Part shown: piece by piece, positions 36,023-44,730 of the stretch
Layout: each line of letters starts with the position of its first letter
How positions within the stretch are numbered: the stretch's first letter is position 1
From: Knoellia subterranea KCTC 19937
GTDB lineage: Bacteria > Actinomycetota > Actinomycetes > Actinomycetales > Dermatophilaceae
NCBI RefSeq assembly: GCF_000768685.1
Contig: NZ_AVPK01000005.1
Location: 244,186-308,185, forward strand
Length of the DNA: 64,000 nt
Direction: 5' to 3'
The notes under the pieces: generated by a model
The model's input: the letters and a program-made list of their open reading frames with translations, nothing else
Databases searched by the model: none
What the model was told of the DNA's origin: nothing
Translations under genes and position numbers: made by a program

Positions 36023-36763
36023 TCAGCGGCGGATGAGGTTGGCGATGCCGTCGAGGAGCAGGGTGAGACCGAACTCCATGAAGTCCTCACCTGCCATGGC
36101 GTAGGCGTCCATGTCCAGGGCGGCGACGTGCGGGTAGTCGCCTGACGCCATCGCCTTGGTCAGCACCGGCTCCTGCGCGGTCCAGAACTCCTCGTTGCTG
36201 ACTCCCGTCGCCTGCTCGGCCAGTGCTGCGCCGTTGTGCTGGCGGGCGGCGTTCATGACGAACGCGTCGATGGCCCCGATGACGGCGATCTGCTGCTGCC
36301 CCGAGAGGCCCGTGCTCTTCAGTGTCTCGAGAGCGATGTCCAGTCCGCGCAGGGCGTTGGGGCCGAGGAGGGGGCGGGTCTGGTCGACGAGCGGCAGCCA
36401 CGGGTGGGTCGTGTAGAGCGTCCAGAGTCCGCGGCCGAGGGTCTGCATCGAGGTGCGCCAGTCGTCCCCGAGGGTCTCATCGCTGGAGGGCGCGTTGACC
36501 CGCTCGAGCATGAGGTCCAGCAACTCCTCCTTGCCGGGGACGTGGCGATAGAGCGACATCGTGCCGACCCCGAGCTCCTGACCGATGCGTCGCATCGAGA
36601 CGGCGTCGAGGCCCTCGGTGTCAGCGAGGTCGACGGCGACATCGACGATCGCGTCGACGCTCAGCTTCGGCTTCGGACCGCGCGTACTCCGGCCGAGGTC
36701 GAACGCCCACATGATCGCCAGGCTGCGGCTGATGTCGCCACTGCCGCTGTGTTGCTGAGTCAT
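36023..36763 (-). CDS. TetR-family repressor of the DrrAB-like exporter
   Basis: A 246-residue regulator with the HTH VSMRRIGQELGVGTMSLYRHVPGKEELLDLM at about 54-84 and a TetR_C_1-type ligand domain like that of the tetracycline repressor. It is divergent from an ABC exporter operon, with several GTGTAC sites in the 100-bp gap. Repression of the exporter until a drug binds is the usual logic for such pairs. Confidence 0.83.
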   Translation of the reverse strand: MTQQHSGSGDISRSLAIMWAFDLGRSTRGPKPKLSVDAIVDVAVDLADTEGLDAVSMRRIGQELGVGTMSLYRHVPGKEELLDLMLERVNAPSSDETLGDDWRTSMQTLGRGLWTLYTTHPWLPLVDQTRPLLGPNALRGLDIALETLKSTGLSGQQQIAVIGAIDAFVMNAARQHNGAALAEQATGVSNEEFWTAQEPVLTKAMASGDYPHVAALDMDAYAMAGEDFMEFGLTLLLDGIANLIRR

Positions 36764-36770
36764 GCTGGCG

Positions 36771-36815
36771 AGTGTACTGCGTAGGGTGTACGCTCAAATG
36801 GAGTACGGTGTACTC
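36771..36815. promoter_or_regulatory. TetR operator region
   Basis: GAGTAC-GGT-GTACTC (36801-36815) is a perfect 6-3-6 palindrome. Further GTGTAC half-sites occur at 36773-36778 and 36787-36792. All lie between the divergent TetR and exporter genes. Confidence 0.65.
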
Positions 36816-36865
36816 AGTGCGGTGACGTGCCGCGACAGAACCGGGTGAATCGGAGGAGAAGCGTG

Positions 36866-37957
36866 ATGGGAGAGCGGGATTGGGCCATTGAGGCCCGAGG
36901 CTTGGGCAAGCGGTTTGGGGAGGTGACCGCGCTCGACGGCTTCGACCTGGCCGTCCCGAGCGGCACGGTCCACGGGCTGCTCGGCCCGAATGGAGCGGGC
37001 AAGACGACGGCGGTCCGGGTGCTCGCCACGCTGCTCGACTCGGACGAGGGATCGGCGCTCGTCGGCGGAGTCGACGTGGCCCGCGACCCCCAGGAGGTGC
37101 GGCGACGCATCGGCCTGACGGGGCAGTACGCCGCAGTCGACGAGATCCTCACGGGTCGGCAGAATCTCGAGCTCTTCGGGAAGCTCTTCCACCTCGGCGG
37201 TCGCCGGGCGAAGGCGCGCGCGAGCGAACTGCTCGAACGCTTTGACCTCGCCGACGCCGGAGACAAGGGAGTCAAGGCCTACAGCGGAGGCATGCGCCGC
37301 CGACTCGACCTCGCCGCGAGCATGATCCTCGCGCCGCAGGTGCTCTTCCTCGACGAGCCGACCACGGGCCTCGACCCACGTGGCCGCGGCGAAGTGTGGA
37401 CGGCCATCCGTGACCTCGTCGCCGGGGGAACGACGGTGCTCCTCACGACGCAGTACCTCGAAGAAGCCGACCAGCTTGCCGACGAGGTCACGGTCATCGA
37501 CCGGGGGCGCAACGTCGCCACCGGCACGCCTTCCGAGCTCAAGAACCGAGTGGGCGGAGACCAGATCGAGGTCGTCGCGGCCGAGGGGGCCGACCTGGCG
37601 GCGGTGGCGGCAGCCTTCGACGGTGTGTCGACGGGCGAACCCACGGTGTCGACCGAGCACCGCACGGTGAGCGCCCCCGTCGCTGACCGCGTCGCCGCGC
37701 TGAGCACGGTCGCGAGTCGACTCCAGGCATCGGGCGCGTCCATCGAGGACATCACCCTGCGTCGGCCGACGCTCGACGACGTGTTCCTCCGCCTCACCGG
37801 CCACCGGGCCGAGGAGGAGGCGTCATCACCGGAGGCCGGATCTGACGGCCCCCTCGCCCAACCGGCCACGTACGAGACCGGCGCCGACGCGCGGACGGGA
37901 GCGGACGGCATACCCGACGAACGCGAATCGACCGAAGCGGAAGGTGCCCTGCGATGA
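36866..37957 (+). CDS. ABC exporter ATP-binding protein, DrrA-like
   Basis: A 363-residue ATPase of the daunorubicin-resistance (DrrA) group. Walker [10 protein letters not shown] is at 40-48, the signature [12 protein letters not shown] mid-chain, and Walker [12 protein letters not shown] after it. The C-terminal DUF4162-like region ends with [15 protein letters not shown] and an acidic tail of about 50 residues. ATG at 36866 (or GTG 36863) is chosen because GGAGGAG precedes it. It overlaps the permease gene by 4 bp. Confidence 0.88.
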   Translation: MGERDWAIEARGLGKRFGEVTALDGFDLAVPSGTVHGLLGPNGAGKTTAVRVLATLLDSDEGSALVGGVDVARDPQEVRRRIGLTGQYAAVDEILTGRQNLELFGKLFHLGGRRAKARASELLERFDLADAGDKGVKAYSGGMRRRLDLAASMILAPQVLFLDEPTTGLDPRGRGEVWTAIRDLVAGGTTVLLTTQYLEEADQLADEVTVIDRGRNVATGTPSELKNRVGGDQIEVVAAEGADLAAVAAAFDGVSTGEPTVSTEHRTVSAPVADRVAALSTVASRLQASGASIEDITLRRPTLDDVFLRLTGHRAEEEASSPEAGSDGPLAQPATYETGADARTGADGIPDERESTEAEGALR

Positions 37958-38796
37958 CCACCGAGACCACCGCGGCGCCAGCCGCCGACCTCACCCCGGC
38001 CCGCCATTCCGCACTCTGGTGGGCGGTGTCCGACTGCGCGGCGATGGTGTGGCGCGGGCTGCTCTACTACAAGCGCGAGCCGTCGATGATCGCGTGGCAG
38101 CTCGGCTTCCCGATCGTGTCGGTGCTCCTCTTCGTCTACGTCTTCGGGTCCGCGATGGACGTCGGTGGCGGCGCCGACTACAAGGCGTTCGCGATGCCCG
38201 GGATGTTCGCGATGACGATGGCGTTCGGGTTTATGAACACGGCCTACGCGATGGTCGTCGACAAGGAGAAGGGCGTCATGGACCGGTTCCGGTCGATGCC
38301 GATGGCGCGGTCGGCGGTCGTGAGCGGGCGCGGGGTGAGCGACCTCATCGGTGCCGCGATCGACCTCGGCGTCCTGGCCCTCATCGCGCTCGCGGTCGGA
38401 TGGCGGTCCGACGGTGGCTGGCTGCAGACGGCCTATGCGTTCGTCCTGTTGCTCCTGCTGCGGTTCGCGCTCATCTGGATCGGGATCTATCTCGCGATGT
38501 TCGTCAAGGGGCAGGAGCAGGCGGGGAACCTCTTCGCGGTGGCGTTCCCGTTCGGGATGCTGTCGAGCGTCTTCACGCCGCCGTCGCTCATGCCGGACTG
38601 GCTCGGGTTCATCGCGATGTGGAACCCGGTGTCGTCGACGGCGAACGCGATCCGCGAGCTGTTCGGCAACCCCGTCGCGACGGGCAACAGCTGGATCGAG
38701 CAGCACGCGATGGAGATGGCGCTCGTCTGGCCGATCCTCATCACGCTCGTGTTCCTGCCGCTGGCGGTGCGGAAGTACCAGCGGCTCTCCCGCTGA
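37954..38796 (+). CDS. ABC-2 type exporter permease, DrrB-like
   Basis: A 280-residue membrane protein with about six segments and the ABC2_membrane pattern: an early amphipathic region ([17 protein letters not shown]), [17 protein letters not shown] in the cytoplasmic loop and [17 protein letters not shown] near the end. It forms the channel with the DrrA-like ATPase. The substrate is presumably a hydrophobic drug or lipid; it is not known here. Confidence 0.87.
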   Translation: MTTETTAAPAADLTPARHSALWWAVSDCAAMVWRGLLYYKREPSMIAWQLGFPIVSVLLFVYVFGSAMDVGGGADYKAFAMPGMFAMTMAFGFMNTAYAMVVDKEKGVMDRFRSMPMARSAVVSGRGVSDLIGAAIDLGVLALIALAVGWRSDGGWLQTAYAFVLLLLLRFALIWIGIYLAMFVKGQEQAGNLFAVAFPFGMLSSVFTPPSLMPDWLGFIAMWNPVSSTANAIRELFGNPVATGNSWIEQHAMEMALVWPILITLVFLPLAVRKYQRLSR

Positions 38797-38822
38797 GGCA
38801 GGTTGGCCGGGACAATGCCTGT

Positions 38823-39083
38823 ATGCGGTGTCTTCGGCGTGCGTCGTGGGTGGCCGGGGCGGTGCTCGCCCTTGCCCTCACGTCGTGCTCGTCTCCGGTG
38901 GTGAGCGTCGAGGAGTCGGACACGGAGGTCAGGCTCACGGCGACCATCGACCGGGTCGGGCCCATGGGCAGTGAGGACGACTGTGCCGACAGTGCGCGGG
39001 TCGAGCTCCGGCGACCGCTGGGCGAGCGCGTCGTCATCGACCAGTCATCGGGAGAGCGCCGGGACGTGGCGGCACCCGACTGA
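38823..39083 (+). CDS. small putative lipoprotein
   Basis: An 86-residue protein. A basic start (MRCLRRASW), a hydrophobic core and the lipobox LALTSC give a convincing lipoprotein signal. The mature part of about 60 residues has two more Cys-free strands and one Cys (DDCADSARVEL). No family is recognised. It follows the DrrB-like gene by 26 bp, but the ribosome site is weak. Confidence 0.55.
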   Translation: MRCLRRASWVAGAVLALALTSCSSPVVSVEESDTEVRLTATIDRVGPMGSEDDCADSARVELRRPLGERVVIDQSSGERRDVAAPD

Positions 39084-39090
39084 CCGGACG

Positions 39091-39726
39091 CTAGTCGTTG
39101 GTCGCCAGGGCGAGCATCCGCAGGCAGGACTCGATCGCGACGTCGTTCCACCGGTCGGGTCGGCCGAGCATGTAGTGACCGAGGAGGCCCATGTCGACCA
39201 GTTCCGCGCGGGCGCCATCTGCGCGTGCCCGCTCGACGAACCGACGGGTGTGCGCGAACGACGTGATCCGGTCACGCCGTCCATGAGCGGCGATGAGCCC
39301 GCGGCCTTGCAAAGTGCGTACGGGGTCCTCGTTCGACCACCACGGGGCCAGGCCCACGACGCCCGTGACCGACGCGTCGTCGGCGACGTGGACGGCCACG
39401 CGTGCACCCATCGAGTGCCCGAGGAGGATGACGGGCGCGCCGCCGTGGGTCGCGCGCACCTCGTCGAGCGCCCATCGCGCGTCGGCGAATCGGTCACGGC
39501 CGCCGTTCCACCCACGCTCGCGATAGCGCAACAGCCACACGGCCGCGCCGGCCTCGGCTGCGCGGCCCGTGATCGCGCGCGCCATCCACGCGCTGCGCTG
39601 CCACGAGGCACTGCGGCCGTCGACGACGTCGTGGGACCGCGGCTTGCCGCCGTGCAGCATCAGGATGACGGCCGACGGCCCGCTCGACGTGTCGTGTCGG
39701 GTCAGCGAGGGTGTGGGGGCGTTCAC
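39091..39726 (-). CDS. alpha/beta hydrolase family protein
   Basis: A 211-residue hydrolase. MLHGGKPRSHD gives the oxyanion loop, LLGHSMGARVA the Ser nucleophile, AAHGRRDRITS the acid loop and LLGHYMLGR the catalytic His. It is small and lacks a cap domain, like dienelactone-hydrolase-related esterases. Substrate unknown. Start ATG at 39726; the DNA ligase gene ends 65 bp upstream on the same strand. Confidence 0.78.
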   Translation of the reverse strand: MNAPTPSLTRHDTSSGPSAVILMLHGGKPRSHDVVDGRSASWQRSAWMARAITGRAAEAGAAVWLLRYRERGWNGGRDRFADARWALDEVRATHGGAPVILLGHSMGARVAVHVADDASVTGVVGLAPWWSNEDPVRTLQGRGLIAAHGRRDRITSFAHTRRFVERARADGARAELVDMGLLGHYMLGRPDRWNDVAIESCLRMLALATND

Positions 39727-39790
39727 GATGCCTCTTCGGAGTGGGACGCTGCGGCGATGGGTCGCGGCTGGAGGTGCGCGACGCCGACTC

Positions 39791-41401
39791 TCACCTCAGC
39801 AACGACCGGAGCGCCTGGATCGTGTCGGCCTCGTCGGCGGGCTTGGCTTCCACGCCGACGCGGTAGCGCTTGACCCGGGCGAACCGCAGCGCCACGCCGC
39901 CCGGGTAGCGGGAGCTGCGCTGCACTCCGTCGATGGCAATCTCGACGACGATCTCTGGGCGGAGGGTGAGGGCCCAGCCGTTGTCGTCGACGGCGAGGTC
40001 GGGGAACGTCTCGGTCTGCCACTTGAGCAGTTCGTCGGTGAGCCCTTTGAACGTCTTGCCGACCATGACGAACCCGCCGGCCGGACCGAACTCACCCTCG
40101 GGGTCGCGGGCACCAAGATGGAGGTTCGAGAGCCAGCCCTTGCGCCGGCCCGAACCACGCTCGACGCCGAGCACGACGAGGTCGTAGGTGTGCACCGGCT
40201 TGACCTTGACCCAGTTCTTGCCGCGTCGCCCGGCGGTATAGGTCGAGTCGACCGCCTTGATCATGACGCCCTCGTGGCCCGCGGCGAGCGCTTCGGTCGA
40301 GATCCGCTGCGCGACAGCGGGATCGGTGGTCACCTCACCTGCGATCCGGTATGCCGGTGCGATCCGTTCGAGGGTCGCGAGCCGTTCGCGGAGGGGCCGG
40401 TCAATGAGGTCCTCACCGTCGACGTGGAGGACGTCGAAGAAGCGCGGCGCAAGCACACGTTGCCGCTCTGCTTCGGCAGGGTTGGCGCCTTCGGTGCTGC
40501 CGAATCGGCTCATGGTGTCCTGGAAGGCACGCGGCGACCCGTCGTCGTCGAGCATGAGGGTCTCGCCGTCGAGAATGACCGACTCGACCGGAAGCGACAG
40601 AGCGACCTCGACGATCTCCGGAACGCGGGAGGTGATGTCGGCGAGGGACCGGGTGAAGACTCGAACCTCGGAACCGTTGCGGTGCACTTGGATTCGCGCG
40701 CCATCGAGCTTGTGCTCCACCGACGCCTCACCGGTGACGGCGAGGGCCGCAGCCACGTCCGGCGCGGTCGAGGCGAGCATCGGTTGGACGGGTGTGAGGA
40801 CTGCCAGGCCCACGGAGGCGAGGGCGTCGGGCGAAGTGAGGCCGAGCTTCACGGTGCCGGCTAGGGACCCGCTGAGCATGACGGCGCGACGGACATCGGC
40901 GAGAGGGAGGTCGAGGGCGCGGGCGAGGCCGTCGGTGAGGACGCCCTCGAGCGCACCGGTGCGCATCTCGCCGGTCATGGCTCGGACGAGGTGCTCCTGC
41001 TCGGGTGCTGTGGCCCGTTCGAAGAGGCCGACGAGTGCGTCGTTGCGGGCGCCGACCGAGCCCGCGCCGCCCAGGCCGGAGATGCCGTCGAGCACTTCGT
41101 CCACATCGCTCACGGTGAGGGAGGGGGTGTCGGCAGGGGCCGCGGCGTCACGGGCTCCGAGGACGGTGCGGTAGCCGAGGCCGATCGAGCCCTGGTGCAG
41201 CCGCCCGAGGAGCAGTCCGACCGCGGCTTCTGCCTCGTCTGGGCTGAGGTCACGCAGGATCTCGGCGAGCACCTCGGTCTTGGTCGTTCGCGACCGGGTC
41301 GCCGCGAGAGCGGCGGCCGCGTCGACAAGGCGAGCGAGCGGCATGCCGGAGCCGCCGTCCCGGAGGGGAGGAATGGGCGAGTTGGGGACGTCGTCAGGCA
41401 T
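39791..41401 (-). CDS. ATP-dependent DNA ligase (LigB-like)
   Basis: A 536-residue ligase. It has an N-terminal DNA-binding domain (about 1-200), the adenylation motif EHKLDGARIQ with Lys231, ILDGE (motif III), EGVMIKAVDSTY (motif IV) and KNWVKVKP (motif V), then an OB-fold C-terminus. It matches the actinobacterial LigB type that acts in repair besides the essential NAD-dependent ligase. ATG at 41401. It overlaps the GNAT gene by 8 bp. Confidence 0.9.
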   Translation of the reverse strand: MPDDVPNSPIPPLRDGGSGMPLARLVDAAAALAATRSRTTKTEVLAEILRDLSPDEAEAAVGLLLGRLHQGSIGLGYRTVLGARDAAAPADTPSLTVSDVDEVLDGISGLGGAGSVGARNDALVGLFERATAPEQEHLVRAMTGEMRTGALEGVLTDGLARALDLPLADVRRAVMLSGSLAGTVKLGLTSPDALASVGLAVLTPVQPMLASTAPDVAAALAVTGEASVEHKLDGARIQVHRNGSEVRVFTRSLADITSRVPEIVEVALSLPVESVILDGETLMLDDDGSPRAFQDTMSRFGSTEGANPAEAERQRVLAPRFFDVLHVDGEDLIDRPLRERLATLERIAPAYRIAGEVTTDPAVAQRISTEALAAGHEGVMIKAVDSTYTAGRRGKNWVKVKPVHTYDLVVLGVERGSGRRKGWLSNLHLGARDPEGEFGPAGGFVMVGKTFKGLTDELLKWQTETFPDLAVDDNGWALTLRPEIVVEIAIDGVQRSSRYPGGVALRFARVKRYRVGVEAKPADEADTIQALRSLLR

Positions 41402-41990
41402 GGCGCTGCGCCTGCCAGTCGGAGTCGAGCATGGCGTAGGCGTAGCGGTCGACCCAGCCGAGTTCGGCGTGCAGGGCATCGCCGCGTTGGTGTGACTCGC
41501 GGGTCATGCCGACGCGTTCCATGAGTCGCCACGACGCCGTGTTGTCGGCGAAGCAGTCCGCCTCGACGCGGTGCAGGCCGAGGTCGTCGAAGCAGACACC
41601 GAGGGCAGCACGGAGCGCTTCGGTGGCAAGGCCGCGACCGTGTACCTCGGGATCCATCGACCAGCCGAGATTGGCCCGGGTCGCGCGTGCCTGCTCGGCG
41701 ACGTCGGTCTGGGCGTAGGAGTCGAGGACGCGCACGTGCAGGTCCATCACGAGGTGGCCGTCGTGCTCCACGGCCATCACGGTCGCGAGCTTCTCGGGAG
41801 CGCCGAGGCGATCGAGGTAGGTCCCCAGCTCACGCGAGGGGTTCGTCATCCACTGCGCGACATCGGGTCGGCGGCGCCACCGAGACCACGTGACCTCGAG
41901 ATCGGCGACGGTGGCCGGGCGCAGGAGCAGTCGCTCCGTGCGCACCGGCCAGTCGACGTCCTCGAGCGAGGGCAGGTGCCGGACGGTCAC
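41394..41990 (-). CDS. GNAT-family N-acetyltransferase
   Basis: A 198-residue RimJ/RimL-like acetyltransferase. RTERLLLRPATVADLE opens the fold, LGWSMDPEVHGRGLATEAL carries the acetyl-CoA pyrophosphate loop (HGRGLA), and HRVEADCFADNTASWRLMERVGM is the characteristic Asn-containing segment. GTG at 41990 overlaps the stop of the VOC gene. The protein or small-molecule acceptor is unknown. Confidence 0.84.
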   Translation of the reverse strand: MTVRHLPSLEDVDWPVRTERLLLRPATVADLEVTWSRWRRRPDVAQWMTNPSRELGTYLDRLGAPEKLATVMAVEHDGHLVMDLHVRVLDSYAQTDVAEQARATRANLGWSMDPEVHGRGLATEALRAALGVCFDDLGLHRVEADCFADNTASWRLMERVGMTRESHQRGDALHAELGWVDRYAYAMLDSDWQAQRHA

Positions 41991-42418
41991 TCCGCCGCGG
42001 GCTGCTCGCCGGCGATGTTGACCATCCAGGCGATGCCGAAGCGGTCGGCACACATGCCGAACTCGTCGCCCCACATCTGCTTCTCGAGCGGAACCATGAC
42101 CTGGCCGCCGTCGGAGAGCTTGTCCCAGTAGCCCCTGAGCTCCTCGGCGTCGTCACCGGAGAGGCTGATCGAGATCGAGGAGCCCTCGGAGGACGGCATG
42201 CCGGGAGGGGTGTCGTCAGCCATGAGCGTGAGGCCGTTCGGGGCGACGAGCTGGGCGTGCATGACGCCGTCCGCGACGGCCTCGTGGTCCGGGTTGCCCT
42301 CCGCGAAGTCACCGAAGGTCGAGATGGTGTGCTCACCGCCGAAGACCGAGGCATAGAACTCGATCGCCTCGCGCGCGTTGTCCTTGAACTGGATGTAGGG
42401 ATTCAGTGTCGTAGCCAT
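41987..42418 (-). CDS. VOC-family protein (PhnB/glyoxalase-like)
   Basis: A 143-residue vicinal-oxygen-chelate protein. NPYIQFKDNAREAIEFYASVFGG and LMADDTPPG match the PhnB/3-demethylubiquinone-type subgroup, and MWGDEFGMCADRFGIAWMVN is its C-terminal signature. Such proteins are often single-domain dimers of unknown substrate. It is the first gene of a three-gene minus-strand unit with the GNAT and ligase genes. Confidence 0.85.
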   Translation of the reverse strand: MATTLNPYIQFKDNAREAIEFYASVFGGEHTISTFGDFAEGNPDHEAVADGVMHAQLVAPNGLTLMADDTPPGMPSSEGSSISISLSGDDAEELRGYWDKLSDGGQVMVPLEKQMWGDEFGMCADRFGIAWMVNIAGEQPAAE

Positions 42419-42469
42419 GGAGCCGACGCTAGACCCGCCTGCCGACAGCCGGTACCCCCACGAAGCAAA

Positions 42470-42533
42470 CGACTTATTGCCCCGTTGGGACCGGCTCGCT
42501 GGCGCTCGCCCGTCCCAACGGGGCAATAAGTCG
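42470..42533. terminator. long perfect palindrome, CGACTTATTGCCC family copy 1
   Basis: Two exact 22-nt arms (42470-42491 and 42512-42533) flank a 20-nt loop. The outer end is CGACTTATTGCCC and the inner end CGTTGGGAC. The right arm stops 3 bp before the PhoX stop codon. Likely a terminator for the minus-strand phosphatase gene. Confidence 0.75.
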
Positions 42534-42535
42534 AA

Positions 42536-44554
42536 CTACTTGCCGTGGCGGCGGTAGGCGTGGATCACGGACGGACGGGGCTGGCCGTCACCGCGGTAGG
42601 GGAACTGCGAGATGACGTTCTCCGGCGTCGCGCCCGAGACCTCGCCCGGGTGCTGCACGGCGACGATGACCGAGTTCTCGTTGATGATCGTCGGGCCGCA
42701 CGTCTCGGCACCGACCGGCACCGAGAGGAACTGCTGGAGCTTGCCCTTGTCGGCGCCCTCGAGCGGCATGACGTAGAGCGCGTCGCAGTAGTTGAGCGTG
42801 CCCGGCATACCGTCGGTCGAGATCCACAGGTTGCCCTTGGCGTCGAACGCGACGTTGTCGGGGCAGCTGATCGGGGAGACCTCGGACTTGTCGTAGCCGT
42901 TGAAGTACGTCTCCGGGTCGGACGGGTTGCCGGCCACGAGGACGATCTTCCAGGTGAAGGTGAGGGCGCCGTGGTCGCCGCCGTCCTCGGTGAACTCCGT
43001 GACGTGACCGTGCTTGTTGGCCGCGCGCGGGTTCGCCTCGTCGATCTGGCCGGGCGTGCGGGCCGTGTTGTTGGTCATCGCGGCGTAGATGCGGCCGTTG
43101 ACCGGGTTCGGCTGGACGTCCTCGGGGCGGTCCATCTTCGTCGGGCCGACCTTGTCGGCGGCGAGGCGCGTCCAGATGAGGACCTCCTCGACCGACATGC
43201 CGGGGACGTGCGAGACGCCGTCGACGATGAGCGGGAGCCACTGGCCGGTGCCGTCGTACTCACCGTCGGCCGCACCGTCACCGGCGAGCTTGGCGACGTA
43301 GAGGTCACCCTCGGAGAGCAGCCGCATGTTGTGCTTCTTGTCGCCCTCGCGATACGTGTCCTTCGACAGGAACTTGTAGATGTAGTCGAAGCGCTCGTCG
43401 TCACCCATGTAGGCCGCGACGCGGCCGTCAGCGGTGAGCGTCGTCGTCGCACCCTCGTGCTTGAAGCGGCCGAGGGCGGTGTGCTTGACCGGCGTCGACG
43501 TCGGGTCCTGCGGGTCGACCTCGACGATCCAACCGAAGCGGTTGACCTCGTTCGGCTCGGCGACGACGGAGAAGCGGTCCTGGATGCGCTCCCAGCCGCG
43601 GCCACCAGAGGTGATGCCGTAGCGCTTGAGCTTGCCGTCCGCGTCGGGGGCGCCCGTGGCGTTGAAGTACTGGTTGAAGTTCTCCTCGCCGGAGAGGTAG
43701 GTGCCCCAAGGCGTCTCGCCACCGGCGCAGTTGTTGAGCGTGCCGAGGATGCGCTCACCGCGCGGGTCGTCCGACGTGCGCAGGTGGACCGAGCCGGCCG
43801 CCGGACCATCCACCGCGAACGGGGTGTCGGTGTGGATGCGACGGTTGCGCTTGCCACCCTGCACCCAGCGCCAGGGGCTGTTCGCGTTGCGGCGGGAGAC
43901 CTCGGTGATCGTGATGCCGTGCGCGGCCTGGATGATCTCGAGCTGCTCATCGGTGAGCTGGGCGGCCGACGGGGCGCCGCGGAACATCAGCTCGTCGTTG
44001 GTGTACTCGTTGTTGAACGCCAGCAGACCCTTGTGGGCGCCGTTGTTGCCCGCACCGCCCTGCATGAACTGCGTGTAGTCGCAGTTGTAGCCCGCCTGCT
44101 CGCGCTGCGCGGCCGGCGTCTGGTTGTCGAAGTCGAAGGCCGGCGTGCCGGCGAAGAGCGGGTCGCCCCAGGAGATGATCGGCGCCCAGTCGAAGCCCTC
44201 GGGGACCTTGACCGCGTCGACGGTGGCCGGGGTCGGCGCGATGCCGGTGAACCCGAGCGCGCTGCCCTTGGCAGAAGCCGCACCAGCAGCGGAAGGCGCA
44301 GCCGACGGCGCGGCGGCAGCGGACGGCATACTCCACGCCGTCAGGCCGACCAGAGCGGCACCGGCACCACCGGCGCGCAGCGCGGCGCGGCGGGAGACGC
44401 CCGCGGCGACGAGGTCACCGAAGTACTCGTTGTCGGAGGTGTTGGGCACCGGCTGGTCGCAGGCGTCGCCACAGCGGTACTGACACGTCATGGAGCTGCG
44501 GCCGCCCTCGTGCGAGCGGGTGAAGAGGGGAAGCAGGCGTGCGGGAGTGGTCAC
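42536..44554 (-). CDS. phoX: PhoX-type secreted alkaline phosphatase
   Basis: A 672-residue protein of the DUF839/PhoX family: calcium- and iron-dependent phosphatases. The twin-arginine signal SRRAALRAGGAG is followed by a hydrophobic stretch and AAAA. Before it lies the conserved Cys-rich MTCQYRCGDACDQP. Mature motifs include FAFNNEYTN-like (LLAFNNEYTNDEL), NNCAGGETPWGTYLSGEEN and DNVAFDAKGNLWISTDG. GTG at 44554 with GAAGGA upstream is used; ATG at 44491 is possible. A single GTTCACC word on the minus strand near 44643-44649 might be part of a PhoP box, but its repeat is weak. Confidence 0.87.
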   Translation of the reverse strand: MTTPARLLPLFTRSHEGGRSSMTCQYRCGDACDQPVPNTSDNEYFGDLVAAGVSRRAALRAGGAGAALVGLTAWSMPSAAAAPSAAPSAAGAASAKGSALGFTGIAPTPATVDAVKVPEGFDWAPIISWGDPLFAGTPAFDFDNQTPAAQREQAGYNCDYTQFMQGGAGNNGAHKGLLAFNNEYTNDELMFRGAPSAAQLTDEQLEIIQAAHGITITEVSRRNANSPWRWVQGGKRNRRIHTDTPFAVDGPAAGSVHLRTSDDPRGERILGTLNNCAGGETPWGTYLSGEENFNQYFNATGAPDADGKLKRYGITSGGRGWERIQDRFSVVAEPNEVNRFGWIVEVDPQDPTSTPVKHTALGRFKHEGATTTLTADGRVAAYMGDDERFDYIYKFLSKDTYREGDKKHNMRLLSEGDLYVAKLAGDGAADGEYDGTGQWLPLIVDGVSHVPGMSVEEVLIWTRLAADKVGPTKMDRPEDVQPNPVNGRIYAAMTNNTARTPGQIDEANPRAANKHGHVTEFTEDGGDHGALTFTWKIVLVAGNPSDPETYFNGYDKSEVSPISCPDNVAFDAKGNLWISTDGMPGTLNYCDALYVMPLEGADKGKLQQFLSVPVGAETCGPTIINENSVIVAVQHPGEVSGATPENVISQFPYRGDGQPRPSVIHAYRRHGK

Positions 44555-44730
44555 GTCAGGGTCCTTCGTCAGGGAAAGGATGGGTCAGGCTTGCGCCAAA
44601 TCCCGACGCTAGGGAGGCGCCGCGCCCGGGGGCGGACGCTGCGGTGAACAGCGGATGACGCCTTGTCGACGAAGGGCCGCCGCCGTGCGGCGTCGTGCGT
44701 CGCCGTGCGTCGCTGACCGGCCCGGCAGCC

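Noticed and set aside
42545..44647. A 700-codon open frame on the plus strand
   Set aside because: Antisense to phoX, whose signal peptide and family motifs are clear. The plus product is Val/Arg/Asp-rich nonsense.
44643..44649. PHO box before phoX
   Set aside because: One GTTCACC word is present on the minus strand but the second 11-bp repeat is poor, so it is mentioned only as a possibility.
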